From the NCBI GenBank assembly GCA_021804085.1, contig JAJZKM010000009.1, positions 1 to 36,724 of the forward strand: a stretch of 36,724 nucleotides of DNA. The letters are read 5' to 3'. Below are positions 8,931 to 16,801 of this stretch, in pieces. Source of the stretch: a bacterium (lineage in GTDB: Bacteria; Patescibacteriota; Saccharimonadia; Saccharimonadales; UBA4665). Position 1 is the stretch's first letter. Every line of letters begins with the position of its first letter. The notes beneath the pieces were generated by a model that was given only the letters and a program-made list of their open reading frames with translations, had not been told where the DNA came from and did no database searches. The position numbers were made by a program, and so were the translations under genes.

Positions 8931-9188
8931 TTATAGATAATTAACTTCAACTATTTCTCTGTTTATACCGTTAACAACGTTTGTATATCCCATACTATAA
9001 AGAATGTTTTGTGATACCGCGGACCGATTTCCGGTATTACAATAGACTATTAACTCAATATCTTTAGGTATATTATCCAGCAGAGGTGTGCCTGTCTTTA
9101 GGAGTGAAAGTGGCATATTTATTGCACCCTCTACATGGCCCATTTTAAATTCGATTTGTTCTCGTACGTCAATTATTATTCTGTTCAT
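8931..9188 (-). CDS. Single-domain rhodanese-like protein
   Basis: An 85-aa single rhodanese domain, small but complete. It shows DVREQIEFKMGHVEGAINMP (residues 7-26) and the active-site loop CNTGNRS with the catalytic cysteine C50. Such proteins carry persulfide sulfur or sense reactive sulfur. It is transcribed away from a Fur-family regulator, and a perfect palindrome lies between the two start codons. In E. coli YgaP, a rhodanese domain is fused to a DUF2892 membrane region; here a DUF2892 gene lies two genes beyond the regulator, so the island looks like a split version. Sulfur transfer linked to glutaredoxin is inferred from this context. Confidence 0.9.
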   Translation of the reverse strand: MNRIIIDVREQIEFKMGHVEGAINMPLSLLKTGTPLLDNIPKDIELIVYCNTGNRSAVSQNILYSMGYTNVVNGINREIVEVNYL

Positions 9189-9224
9189 AAAATACTTTAT
9201 ATATTACACCAATAAACTATAACA

Positions 9225-9255
9225 TTTATTAATGTAAATCATTTACATTAATAAA
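9225..9255. promoter_or_regulatory. Perfect 31-nt palindromic operator between rhodanese and fur-like genes
   Basis: Two perfect 15-nt arms (left 9225-9239, right 9241-9255) flank one central C at 9240; the core is TGTAAATcATTTACA. The 7-1-7 architecture is that of Fur-superfamily boxes, though the bases are not the E. coli Fur or B. subtilis PerR consensus. It covers the -35 element of the fur-like gene and lies 36 nt upstream of the rhodanese ATG, so one dimer could control both directions. Confidence 0.85.
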
Positions 9256-9270
9256 TAAGTCTGATACTAT
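9242..9270 (+). promoter_or_regulatory. Promoter of the fur-like operon (leaderless)
   Basis: TTTACA (9242-9247), a 17-nt spacer and TACTAT (9265-9270). The -35 lies inside the right arm of the palindrome, and the -10 ends 6 nt before the ATG at 9277, implying autorepression and a leaderless mRNA. Confidence 0.65.
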
Positions 9271-9276
9271 CTGATT

Positions 9277-9669
9277 ATGATAGCTAAAGCATTACCTAAT
9301 ACCCGCCAAAGTAAATACTGTGATAGGGTGAAGAATGTATTGAAATTTAAATGTCATGCGACTAACAGTGAAATACTTAGTGAATTAAATAAAACTTTTC
9401 CCAAGCTTAGCGCAACCACTGTACATAGAATAACGTCACGCTTAGCTAGTCGAAATGAAATTGGCATAGCTCCTGCAGATAAAAATGGTGCAATGCGTTA
9501 TGACGCAAACCTAATGCCACATGATCATTTTCGGTGTAGTGGTTGTGATTTGCTTAGAGATGTTGATATTAGAGAAAAAATCGTACCTCTCTTTGAATCG
9601 TCAATTGGTAATTGCCAAATATCTGGCCGATTAACAATTAGCGGGTTATGTAAGGATTGTATTAAATAA
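9277..9669 (+). CDS. Fur-family metal/redox-responsive regulator
   Basis: A 130-aa Fur-superfamily repressor. Residues 1-78 form the winged-helix DNA-binding domain (TNSEILSELNKTFPKLSATTVHRI at about 29-52, with the recognition helix near 45-56). The C-terminal dimerisation domain has PHDHF at 81-85 and two CxxC pairs, C87/C90 and C125/C128, which form the Cys4 structural zinc site typical of Fur, PerR and Zur. The inducing signal cannot be told: the remaining His/Asp ligands do not separate peroxide (PerR), zinc and iron sensors by eye. Its target is very probably the palindrome upstream, and its operon partners (glutaredoxin, rhodanese) favour a redox signal. The next gene starts 16 nt downstream. 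Confidence 0.9.
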   Translation: MIAKALPNTRQSKYCDRVKNVLKFKCHATNSEILSELNKTFPKLSATTVHRITSRLASRNEIGIAPADKNGAMRYDANLMPHDHFRCSGCDLLRDVDIREKIVPLFESSIGNCQISGRLTISGLCKDCIK

Positions 9670-9685
9670 TTAGAAAGGAATATAT

Positions 9686-9937
9686 ATGAAAGTAACAGTT
9701 TACAGCACTAAAACATGTCCTTATTGTATGATGCTGAAGAGTTGGCTTAAGTATAAGTCAGTTGAATACACTAACTACAATGTAGATGAAAATCCTATCG
9801 CAGCACAATCACTAGTTAACATTAGTGGACAGAGAGGGGTGCCATTCAGTACAATAGAATATGACGATGGAAGAATTGAAAAAATTCTTGGATTTGATCG
9901 ATCAAGATTTGAAACTGCGCTAAAAGGATCTGCGTAG
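9686..9937 (+). CDS. Glutaredoxin-like protein (CPYC)
   Basis: An 83-aa thioredoxin-fold protein with the dithiol active site C11-P-Y-C14 at the end of the first strand and the cis-Pro motif GVPFSTI near residue 52, both typical of glutaredoxin/NrdH-type reductants. An RBS (AGAAAGGA) precedes the ATG. It lies between the Fur-like regulator and the DUF2892 membrane protein in one operon. Typical roles are reduction of disulfides or glutathione/bacillithiol mixed disulfides; NrdH, which feeds ribonucleotide reductase, is an alternative. No glutathione genes are seen in the window. Confidence 0.92.
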   Translation: MKVTVYSTKTCPYCMMLKSWLKYKSVEYTNYNVDENPIAAQSLVNISGQRGVPFSTIEYDDGRIEKILGFDRSRFETALKGSA

Positions 9938-9963
9938 ATATCTGATTAAAAAGAAAGAAGCGT

Positions 9964-10197
9964 ATGAAAATTTTTAAATTTATGGCTAGTCCCGCTGGCA
10001 GAGTGCTGAGAGTTGTTATAGGGCTGGTATTGTTGTACGTTGGACTTGTTGTGATGAAAAGTACGGCTGGCTATATTCTGGGAGTTATTGGTATTGTGCC
10101 ATTATTGGCTGGTGTATTTGATTTTTGCGTATTTGCTCCATTATTTGGAATGCCATTTAAGGGTAAGTCCATTAGAGAACATAAAATAAAAAAATAG
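9964..10197 (+). CDS. DUF2892 (YgaP-like transmembrane) protein
   Basis: A 77-aa protein with two hydrophobic helices (about 15-31 and 34-52) and the DUF2892 signature: SPAGRVLRVVIGLVLL at 9-24 followed by DFCVFAPLFGMPFKG at about 53-67, including the conserved Cys. This is the membrane part of YgaP-type rhodanese proteins, here encoded separately. It ends the fur-glutaredoxin operon (26 nt after glutaredoxin). Its partner may be the divergent rhodanese, giving a two-component membrane sulfurtransferase; this is inferred. Confidence 0.85.
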   Translation: MKIFKFMASPAGRVLRVVIGLVLLYVGLVVMKSTAGYILGVIGIVPLLAGVFDFCVFAPLFGMPFKGKSIREHKIKK

Positions 10198-10584
10198 GGC
10201 ATAACTTACTAATTTTTGATTGAGTAACTGAGAATTACAATTAAAAATACTTCTCTTAAAAGTTCGTCTGTTGCTGGACAACAAGCCATGCCGATTGTCA
10301 CTACTTTTTAGTACCGTGAAGTACAGTAAAGCCAAATACGTTTTCGCTTATTCGAACATTTTTCACATAAACCTTTTTTGGATTTAAAGCCGTAATATTG
10401 AAATAAAGGTAGAAGTCGACGGTGATAATCAATATCTGCTTATTTGGAATTAGATATTGTGTGGGTTCTATACCAGGTAAGCCCACGTCTTAAAAACCTA
10501 GAATTAATAGATTTTTATTACCGTTACTTTTAAAATAGGACCAGTTAAAAATCCATTTCTACCAAACAGTACCTCCATAAATAT
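10198..10584. other. Intergenic stretch, no gene supported
   Basis: About 390 bp between two converging gene ends. Minus-strand frames (for example 10301-10486) have no RBS and no family resemblance. A weak stem GTGGG...CCCAC occurs at about 10458-10484, and TGTTG/CAACA at 10269-10283. Neither has a T-run, so I do not call a terminator. Confidence 0.55.
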
Positions 10585-11196
10585 CTAACTTTTCTTTTGC
10601 ACCATAGTTCGGTATAAGTTTCTCTTTTCAATATAACGTTTAACTGATTGACACACAAAACCTTCTAACGGTCTATTATCGCAAGCCGCTATTCGCGCTT
10701 CCGTAGATGATAACCCGTTATGGTCATTCAATCGTAACTTAATAATATCTTCGCGTTGTGGCATGTCCGTATTACCACGTTCAAATATGACCATATTGAG
10801 GCTTGATTGCAACTCTAAACCTCTATCCCAGTTTGGCATGCCTTGATACGAATCTGCGCCAAACGTGAACCAAAAATCGATATTACTGTGTAAGGCCTTA
10901 AGTGCAGCAACAGTTTTGTATGTTTGGGTGGGTCTGGGTAAATGAAGCTCAAAGTCAGAGATCTTAAGACGTGAGTTATTGTTAAATTCGTATTGTTTGA
11001 TTAGATTAAGCATTTCTAAACGGTCGCTATCATCTACATTCATTTGTTTATCAAAGCGATTCCCGGATGGCATTACCCATACTTCAGTAAAATCAGGCAG
11101 CCCAAGACAAGCATTTATAATTTCCTGATGAGCTAAAGTTGGAGGATTAAAACCGCCTCCAAAGATCAAAACTGGTGAATTAGTGTATGATTCCAT
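10585..11196 (-). CDS. nadD: Nicotinate-nucleotide adenylyltransferase (NadD-like)
   Basis: A 203-aa nucleotidyltransferase that would adenylate nicotinate mononucleotide to deamido-NAD (or NMN to NAD). The N-terminal GGGFNPPTLAH (13-23) is the (H/T)xxH nucleotide-binding motif, here T20-L-A-H23. The C-terminal LSSTEAR matches the ISSTxxR signature. The length fits NadD. It is divergent from nadE, and the intergenic region carries a candidate NrtR operator, so both genes probably belong to the NAD salvage regulon. Whether it prefers nicotinate or nicotinamide mononucleotide cannot be decided, but the pncA/pncB pair downstream makes the deamido route likely. Confidence 0.88.
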   Translation of the reverse strand: MESYTNSPVLIFGGGFNPPTLAHQEIINACLGLPDFTEVWVMPSGNRFDKQMNVDDSDRLEMLNLIKQYEFNNNSRLKISDFELHLPRPTQTYKTVAALKALHSNIDFWFTFGADSYQGMPNWDRGLELQSSLNMVIFERGNTDMPQREDIIKLRLNDHNGLSSTEARIAACDNRPLEGFVCQSVKRYIEKRNLYRTMVQKKS

Positions 11197-11210
11197 CTGT
11201 AATACTTATT

Positions 11211-11245
11211 GTACTATTGACACCTAGTATAGTACTACGTTATAT
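11211..11245 (+). promoter_or_regulatory. nadE promoter with overlapping candidate NrtR operator
   Basis: TTGACA (11217-11222), a 17-nt spacer and TTATAT (11240-11245) lie upstream of nadE. The spacer holds a palindrome TAGTA-TAG-TACTA (11225-11237), and GTACTAT (11211-11217) is repeated inverted as ATAGTAC (11229-11235). Its minus-strand 13-mer CTATACTAGGTGT recurs with one mismatch just before nrtR. A bound regulator would block nadE and, divergently, nadD. Confidence 0.6.
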
Positions 11246-11279
11246 TTGTAAAGTAAACGTATAAATTACACTAAGGAAT

Positions 11280-13193
11280 ATGATGAATAAAGAACAACCC
11301 TACTTCCCTAGTAACTCATTTATTAGAGTTGCAACAGCTTGCCCTGAAGTTAGTTTGGCTGATGTTCCAGCCAATATCGATCGAATTGCCGAAATATATG
11401 AAAGTGCCGAAGAGCAAGAAGTTAGTTTGGTAGTTTTTCCGGAGTTGTCATTAACTGGCTATACTCTGGGTGATCTTGTTCAGCAATCCGCGCTATTAAG
11501 TCAGGCGGAAAATGGTCTTCAGGAATTGGCAAACATTACGCTCGAACGACACGCGGCTATGGTCGTAGGTCTGCCAATAAAGGTTACAAATGGACTGTAT
11601 AACTGTGCCGCCGTACTTGCCGATGGAGCGATAAAAGGTATAGTTCCAAAGTCGAATTTACCCACATATAACGAGTTTTACGAAGGTAGATGGTATCAGA
11701 CTTGGAATCAAGCAAACACAACAATAGAAATTGGTGGTCAAACAATACCATTTGGTACTGAACTACTTTTCGACATTGCAGACACCAAGTGTGGTATCGA
11801 AATTTGTGAAGATCTTTGGGTATCACAACCTCCAAGCGTCAAACTAGCAGAAGCGGGCGCACAAATAATTGTTAATCCGTCAGCATCACCGGAGCAAGTT
11901 GGAAAAGCAAATTATCGACGCGATCTAGTTCGTCTACAATCAAGTAGATTAATTAGTGGATATATCTATGCAGGTTGCGACGTAAGTGAGTCGACTTCAG
12001 AAATTGTCATGGGAGGACACCAGTTAATCGCTTCAAATGGCAATTTAGTTAATGAAAGTTTGCCTTTCAATGATCAAAAGATGATGATTGCTGAAATTGA
12101 CACAGATCATTTGGAGTTCGACCGACGCAAACAACACATGGCGACTGTACTGGGCCCGCTCGTAATTAAGACAGAAATAACACGTCAGCAAAACGATGTC
12201 TTGCTGAAAATAGAACGTAATCCGTTTCTTCCCAATGAAACGACAGAGGAACGTAGTGAGCGGTTGCAAATGGCGTTACGTATTCAAGCTCATGGTCTTG
12301 CCATGCGGATGAGGGCTAGTCACCAAGAAAGTTTAGTACTTGGTTTAAGTGGTGGTCTTGATTCCACTCTAGCGCTTTTAGTTGCGCTTGAGACAGCTGA
12401 TATTTTAGGTAAAGAATCTTCCGATATGATCCATACCTTGACAATGCCTGGCCTTGCCAGTAGCGAGCAGACACAAGACAACGCTCAGGCGTTAGCAGCG
12501 GCCCTTGGTGTTCCCAATACGGTCATACCTATTCATGAACTTGCTGAAATGGAGCTTGCTGCTCTTGGTCACAATGGTCATGATCAAGATATCACTTATG
12601 AGAATGTACAAGCCAGGGCGCGGACCAGCCTATTATTTAACTATGCCAATAAACATCATGCTATGGTTTTAGGAACTGGTGACTTGAGTGAAATTGCGCT
12701 TGGTTGGTGTACTTATAATGCTGATCAGCAAAGTCATTACAATGTAAACGCCTCAGTTCCCAAAACTTTAGTTCGCCATCTTGTAACCTATCTTGCTGAA
12801 CAACCACGGTATAAAACTGCGAAGGTGACACTCGAAGCTATACTCGAGACGCCAGTTTCACCTGAACTTACCACTACCAACAGTGAAAATATTTCGCAAA
12901 CTACAGAGGATATTATTGGTCCTTATGAACTCCATGACTTTTTCTTATACCACTTAGTTCGGTGGGGGGATAAACCTGCCAAAATTGCTTACTTAGCGGA
13001 ACGGGTATTTGCAGACTCTTACACTCAAAAAGAAGTAAATCATTGGTTTGGGGTTTTCATTAAGCGTTTTGTTCAGAATCAGTTTAAGCGTGAAACTCTG
13101 CCTAATGGTCCAAAGATAGGTAGTGTTAGTCTTAGCCCGCGTGGAGATTGGCGCATGCCACCAGATTTATACAATTCTGCACTATGGAAGTAA
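11280..13193 (+). CDS. nadE: Glutamine-dependent NAD+ synthetase (NadE)
   Basis: A 637-aa two-domain enzyme that amidates deamido-NAD to NAD with ATP, using ammonia from glutamine. The N-terminal nitrilase-type glutaminase has the catalytic triad E55 (VFPELSLTG), K124 (KSNLPTYNEF) and C176 (GIEICEDLW). The C-terminal synthetase domain has the PP-loop SGGLDST at 357-363. Length and order match long glutamine-dependent NadE enzymes. AAGGA precedes the ATG; a second ATG follows directly. It is the first plus-strand gene of the NAD regulon and is followed after 29 nt by nrtR. Confidence 0.97.
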   Translation: MMNKEQPYFPSNSFIRVATACPEVSLADVPANIDRIAEIYESAEEQEVSLVVFPELSLTGYTLGDLVQQSALLSQAENGLQELANITLERHAAMVVGLPIKVTNGLYNCAAVLADGAIKGIVPKSNLPTYNEFYEGRWYQTWNQANTTIEIGGQTIPFGTELLFDIADTKCGIEICEDLWVSQPPSVKLAEAGAQIIVNPSASPEQVGKANYRRDLVRLQSSRLISGYIYAGCDVSESTSEIVMGGHQLIASNGNLVNESLPFNDQKMMIAEIDTDHLEFDRRKQHMATVLGPLVIKTEITRQQNDVLLKIERNPFLPNETTEERSERLQMALRIQAHGLAMRMRASHQESLVLGLSGGLDSTLALLVALETADILGKESSDMIHTLTMPGLASSEQTQDNAQALAAALGVPNTVIPIHELAEMELAALGHNGHDQDITYENVQARARTSLLFNYANKHHAMVLGTGDLSEIALGWCTYNADQQSHYNVNASVPKTLVRHLVTYLAEQPRYKTAKVTLEAILETPVSPELTTTNSENISQTTEDIIGPYELHDFFLYHLVRWGDKPAKIAYLAERVFADSYTQKEVNHWFGVFIKRFVQNQFKRETLPNGPKIGSVSLSPRGDWRMPPDLYNSALWK

Positions 13194-13207
13194 CGACATA
13201 AAATAGG

Positions 13208-13220
13208 CTATACTAGCTGT
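13208..13220 (+). promoter_or_regulatory. Candidate NrtR box at the nrtR start
   Basis: CTATACTAGCTGT differs by one base from the motif on the minus strand at 11220-11232. It contains TATACT (13209-13214), a possible -10 that would be 8 nt from the nrtR ATG, so it could also serve autoregulation. Confidence 0.4.
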
Positions 13221-13222
13221 GT

Positions 13223-13897
13223 ATGAAAAACACTTACAAACCACCGATTTTGACAGTTGACAGTGTAATTTTCCAATTAATAAATAACGAACTATCGGTA
13301 TTACTAATTCAGCGTGCTGCTGAACCTTTTAAAGGTGAATGGGCCTTGCCAGGTGGCTATAACTCAGCAGGCGAAACAACTCATGACGCAATGGCTCGCA
13401 TTCTACAGGCAAAGGCTGGGCTTAAAATTAAAGACTTGTCTTTGGTTGAGCAACTCTACACTTTTGATACTGTAGCTCGCGATCCGCGCGGACATGCAGT
13501 TAGTGTTACGTATATGGGATTGGGTAAAAATCTTAAACTAGATATTTCAGAGACCGCTCACAATCCTCAATTTTTTCCCGTAAGCAAATTACCGAAGCTT
13601 GCTTATGATCATGCCGATATTGTTCGTTATGCACATAATCGTTTATGTTCAAAAATTACATATACAAATGCTGTTTATGCTCTACTACCGAGGTTTTTTA
13701 CGCTTTCACAGCTCCAGTATGCTTATGAAGCAATCCTGGGACGCATACTTGATAAGCGCAATTTCCGAAAGAAGTTTCTATCCCTCAAGTTAGTAGAGCC
13801 TACCAATAAATATTACCAAGAAGGTGCTCATCGTCCCGCATTACTATATTGTTTTAGCCAACAGAAGTTGCATGTTCTTTCCCACAGCTTTGATTAA
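13223..13897 (+). CDS. nrtR: NrtR-type Nudix-winged-helix transcriptional regulator
   Basis: A 224-aa protein with an N-terminal Nudix fold and C-terminal winged helix, the architecture of NrtR repressors of NAD metabolism, which sense ADP-ribose. The Nudix box region (GGYNSAGETTHDAMARILQA at about 49-68) lacks the catalytic REVxEE core: Arg is followed by ILQAK, so hydrolysis is probably lost and only ligand binding retained. The winged helix runs from about 150 to the end and includes the NrtR hallmark GAHRPALLY. Its position between nadE and pncA, plus repeated palindromes in both promoters, supports local control of NAD salvage. Confidence 0.92.
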   Translation: MKNTYKPPILTVDSVIFQLINNELSVLLIQRAAEPFKGEWALPGGYNSAGETTHDAMARILQAKAGLKIKDLSLVEQLYTFDTVARDPRGHAVSVTYMGLGKNLKLDISETAHNPQFFPVSKLPKLAYDHADIVRYAHNRLCSKITYTNAVYALLPRFFTLSQLQYAYEAILGRILDKRNFRKKFLSLKLVEPTNKYYQEGAHRPALLYCFSQQKLHVLSHSFD

Positions 13898-13943
13898 TAG
13901 TTACGAATCGCAAGGAAATTATTAAAAACAAGAAAAAATAGTG

Positions 13944-13972
13944 TTGACAATACACTAATTAAGGATTACTAT
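13944..13972 (+). promoter_or_regulatory. pncA operon promoter
   Basis: TTGACA (13944-13949), a 17-nt spacer and TACTAT (13967-13972), a near-consensus sigma70 promoter in the 129-nt gap before pncA. It allows pncA-pncB-Nudix-radical SAM to be transcribed separately from nadE-nrtR. The -35 sits within an AGTGT-N7-ACACT inverted repeat (13940-13956). Confidence 0.7.
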
Positions 13973-13982
13973 TTAGAGTAAC

Positions 13983-13996
13983 TACTAAGTGTAGTA
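13983..13996. promoter_or_regulatory. Palindrome downstream of the pncA promoter
   Basis: TACTA-AGTG-TAGTA lies 10 nt past the -10, in the early transcribed region, a usual repressor site. It shares the TATACTA word (minus strand) with the sites at nadE and nrtR. Confidence 0.45.
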
Positions 13997-14026
13997 TATA
14001 CAATAATTAATACGGAGAACATTGCG

Positions 14027-14680
14027 ATGAAGGAAATAGCTTTAGGAATTATTGATGCCCAACGCGGCTTTATGCCCACCAAGGAAGGTGATCGACTTAA
14101 TACTTTAGGTTTTGGTGAATTACCTGTCAATGACGGTGAAGCTATAGTACCTAATGTAAATAAATTACTTGCTGAATATGCAATGCGTGACTGCTTAATC
14201 TTTACTACCCAGGATTGGCACCCAATAGGTACTGCACATTTCAGTGAGGATCCAAACTATACAACTACTTGGCCGATTCATTGCGTAGGTGGAACACCTG
14301 GTGCTGAGCTGCACCCAGAGATAATAGTCCCTAGTATTACGGAAAAGTTTAAAAAAGGTACGGAAATACTCCTACGGGGTGAGGATGATCAAAGTTACAG
14401 CGGTTACAGCGGCATTAATGAACATGGAGAGCGTCTAGGAGATAAGTTAATGAGATTAGGTATTAAACAGGTTGCTCTCGGTGGACTAGCCTTAGATTAT
14501 TGTGTAGGAAAAACTGCTTTAGATCTAAAGACTGAGCTAGGTTTAGATGTAGTAGTCGCTATTGACGCAACTCGAGGTATAGCAGAGGAATCGACAAAAA
14601 ATATGCTTGATCAGTTTAGCCTAAATGGTATTAAAACTATTCAAACTAAAGACTTAATAGATCAGTTGGAAACTGCTTAA
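14027..14680 (+). CDS. pncA: Nicotinamidase (PncA)
   Basis: A 217-aa isochorismatase-fold amidase converting nicotinamide to nicotinate. The catalytic triad is visible: D10 (IIDAQRGF), K110 (FKKGTE) and C159 (LALDYCVGKTA). The metal site is D63, H65 and H71 (QDWHPIGTAHF). The substrate-loop DQSYSGYSG follows. A GGAG ribosome site precedes the ATG. It begins a four-gene operon, 15 nt before pncB, and together they form the first two steps of the deamidating NAD salvage route. Confidence 0.96.
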   Translation: MKEIALGIIDAQRGFMPTKEGDRLNTLGFGELPVNDGEAIVPNVNKLLAEYAMRDCLIFTTQDWHPIGTAHFSEDPNYTTTWPIHCVGGTPGAELHPEIIVPSITEKFKKGTEILLRGEDDQSYSGYSGINEHGERLGDKLMRLGIKQVALGGLALDYCVGKTALDLKTELGLDVVVAIDATRGIAEESTKNMLDQFSLNGIKTIQTKDLIDQLETA

Positions 14681-14695
14681 AGGAGAAGGTTAACA

Positions 14696-15976
14696 ATGAA
14701 GAATGAGCAAATTATTACAAGAACCGGACTCGTAGAGTGCGGACCATTGTTTGAAAGCGGTCGGATAAGTGCGGGTCTTGATTATTACAAACCTACCATG
14801 AGTCAATTTGCATTTGAACAGGAACCTGATGCTGAAGTAACCTTTTCCTTTCATAATCGCGGGAATCAACGCCTGCTAGATTATGTTAAGCCTTCTAACT
14901 TACAGCAACGATTCGATAGTTTACGTAAGAATGGTTGGACACAAGATGAACTGGACTATTTAGGGTCACTAAAAACTAGCGATGGTCAAACGGTATTTAA
15001 TAATACATATTTAGACTATTTACGATCAAACGGATTACCAGCAATAGAGGTGAAATATGATGAATCCATCGATGATTTAGTAATCGATACGACTGGTGCT
15101 TGGGCTCTTTCAACGTTTTGGGAAACGATAGTTATGAGTGAACTAAATGAAGCTTATTTTGAAGGCTACTTACAAGCCCATGGTATTAACCCATTTGACG
15201 TTTACGAAGAAGGGGATAGACGATTAAGCGAGAAGGTCGCCATCTTGCAAGCCAACCCAGATATAAAAATTGCGGATTATGGCACACGAAGACATTTTTC
15301 GTTAAGATGGCAAAAGCATGTAGTTGAACGTCTTGTAAGTGAGTGCCCAGAAAATATAGTAGGAACTTCCAATGTGGCTCTAGCGGATAGCTTAGGCATT
15401 AAACCAATAGGTACCTTCGCTCACGAAATGCCGATGGTCTATGCAGGGTTAGCAGATGCGCGTGGAGAAGACATTAGACTTTCTCATAACAAATTTTTGC
15501 AAGATTGGTTTAATATCTACGGCGAAGATTATTCAATAGCATTAACTGATACATTCAAAACAGATTTCTTCTTCTCTGACTTCACACCAGAACAGTTTGC
15601 TGAATGGCGCGGTGTCAGACAAGACTCTGGTGACCCCTACGATTTCGGTGAAAAACTTATTCAATTTTACGAAAATTTGGATATTGATCCCAAGACTAAA
15701 ACGGTGGTCTTTAGTGACGGTCTAGATATAAATACTATTGTTGCGCTACAAAAGCACTTCGGTGATCGGATTAAGGTTCTATTTGGCTGGGGAACTAGCT
15801 TAACGAATGATTTAGGAATTAAGCCACTAAATGTGGTCATGAAAGCCACTCATGTTAACGATCTAAGAACCGGTAATGGGGCTGACACTGTAAAGCTAAG
15901 TGACAATCCTGGCAAACATACAGGGCCACCAGAACTAGTTAAAGATTACGAACAGCTATATTTTGCAACGAAGTAA
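14696..15976 (+). CDS. pncB: Nicotinate phosphoribosyltransferase (PncB)
   Basis: A 426-aa type II phosphoribosyltransferase making nicotinate mononucleotide from nicotinate and PRPP. Features include YYKPTMSQ with the E. coli PncB-like VTFSFHNRGNQRLLDYV region near residues 50-65, GTRRHFSLRWQ near 200, GTSNVALADSLGIKPIGTFAHEM near 222-244, RQDSGDP near 310 and the phosphate-binding FSDGLD and GWGTSLTND segments. The pattern is that of PncB (nicotinate) rather than NAMPT. A strong AAAGGAG RBS precedes the start. It overlaps or nearly abuts the next gene, indicating one operon. Confidence 0.95.
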   Translation: MKNEQIITRTGLVECGPLFESGRISAGLDYYKPTMSQFAFEQEPDAEVTFSFHNRGNQRLLDYVKPSNLQQRFDSLRKNGWTQDELDYLGSLKTSDGQTVFNNTYLDYLRSNGLPAIEVKYDESIDDLVIDTTGAWALSTFWETIVMSELNEAYFEGYLQAHGINPFDVYEEGDRRLSEKVAILQANPDIKIADYGTRRHFSLRWQKHVVERLVSECPENIVGTSNVALADSLGIKPIGTFAHEMPMVYAGLADARGEDIRLSHNKFLQDWFNIYGEDYSIALTDTFKTDFFFSDFTPEQFAEWRGVRQDSGDPYDFGEKLIQFYENLDIDPKTKTVVFSDGLDINTIVALQKHFGDRIKVLFGWGTSLTNDLGIKPLNVVMKATHVNDLRTGNGADTVKLSDNPGKHTGPPELVKDYEQLYFATK

Positions 15977-15986
15977 TGAAGAAGCT

Positions 15987-16781
15987 ATGGAAAAAAGATT
16001 AGATGAAAATCAGCAGGTACCCAGAGAAGTAATTGAATATCAATTAGGGTTACTAAAAAACGGATTGGCTCAACGTCCATATCCTGGTTATCCAGAACAT
16101 TCTGATAGACTTGTTGCTGATATTAATCTATTGCAAACATCTTATGATGGCAGATTAGTACTACCAGATGGTCCATGGAATGTGGATGAACATCCTAATC
16201 GATCAGATGCTGAAGTACAACCAACCGAGGATACCCAAGAACAATTATTACACCAAGGTCTGCAACTTGACGCTAAGGGACGTCCACTACATCCATGGCT
16301 CTCTGACATGATTGGTGATCCCGACATCGGAGTTGTTACTGGTAAGGGTGCTTATTTGCGCTGGGGTCCTAATCGCACAGTTGACCCCATCGTAATTAAA
16401 AATGATTACGTTCTGCTCGTTAAGCGTAAAGATACTGGTAACTGGGCGTTTCCAGGAGGTTTTATTGATAAAAATGAAACATCATCAAGCGCTGCTATCC
16501 GAGAAGTACTTGAAGAAACTGGCATTGTACTTTCTGTCTCTGATGTGGAGACTACGGTTTATGAAGGTCTCGTAGCTGATATTCGAGTTACAGCTAATGC
16601 TTGGCCAGAAACAATAGCGCTTCTATTTTCAATAGATGATGATCAGCAATTAACCGAACCAAAAGGTGCAGATGATGCCGCAGAAGCAGCTTGGATACCG
16701 TTAGAGGCAGTACTGCTTGAAGACAAGCTTTTTGGTTCTCATCAATATCTGTTGCAGAAGGTTATTGAAATTATAACTTAA
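15987..16781 (+). CDS. NUDT9-like ADP-ribose pyrophosphatase (Nudix)
   Basis: About 264 aa from the ATG at 15987; an upstream in-frame TTG at 15963 would overlap pncB by 14 nt. The Nudix box is complete (GGFIDKNETSSSAAIREVLE followed by ETGI). The N-terminal half, which runs RPYPGYPEHSDR, DGPWNVDEHPNRSD and then GKGAYLRWGPNRTVDPIV, is the layout of human NUDT9 and the TRPM2 NUDT9-H domain, which cleave or bind ADP-ribose. The expected reaction is ADP-ribose to AMP and ribose 5-phosphate. Since NrtR senses ADP-ribose, this enzyme could both recycle NAD breakdown products and reset the regulator's signal; that loop is inferred. Confidence 0.88.
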   Translation: MEKRLDENQQVPREVIEYQLGLLKNGLAQRPYPGYPEHSDRLVADINLLQTSYDGRLVLPDGPWNVDEHPNRSDAEVQPTEDTQEQLLHQGLQLDAKGRPLHPWLSDMIGDPDIGVVTGKGAYLRWGPNRTVDPIVIKNDYVLLVKRKDTGNWAFPGGFIDKNETSSSAAIREVLEETGIVLSVSDVETTVYEGLVADIRVTANAWPETIALLFSIDDDQQLTEPKGADDAAEAAWIPLEAVLLEDKLFGSHQYLLQKVIEIIT

Positions 16782-16801
16782 AAGTTGTAAGGTAGCTGTC
16801 T

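Noticed and set aside
10301-10486. 61-aa minus-strand frame beginning MGLPGIEPTQ
   Set aside because: The GIEP word is like the tRNA-derived recombinase tail, so I looked for a decayed tRNA or recombinase end. The T-arm match is imperfect and no acceptor or anticodon arm exists.
13223-13897. Active Nudix hydrolase
   Set aside because: The catalytic Glu residues of the Nudix box are missing and a winged-helix domain follows, so a regulator (NrtR) fits better.
14696-15976. Nicotinamide phosphoribosyltransferase (NAMPT)
   Set aside because: The residue pattern follows E. coli PncB, and the adjacent nicotinamidase supplies nicotinate, so PncB is preferred.
15963-15986. TTG start for the NUDT9-like gene
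   Set aside because: It would overlap pncB by 14 nt and adds eight residues with no conservation signal; the ATG at 15987 fits operon spacing.
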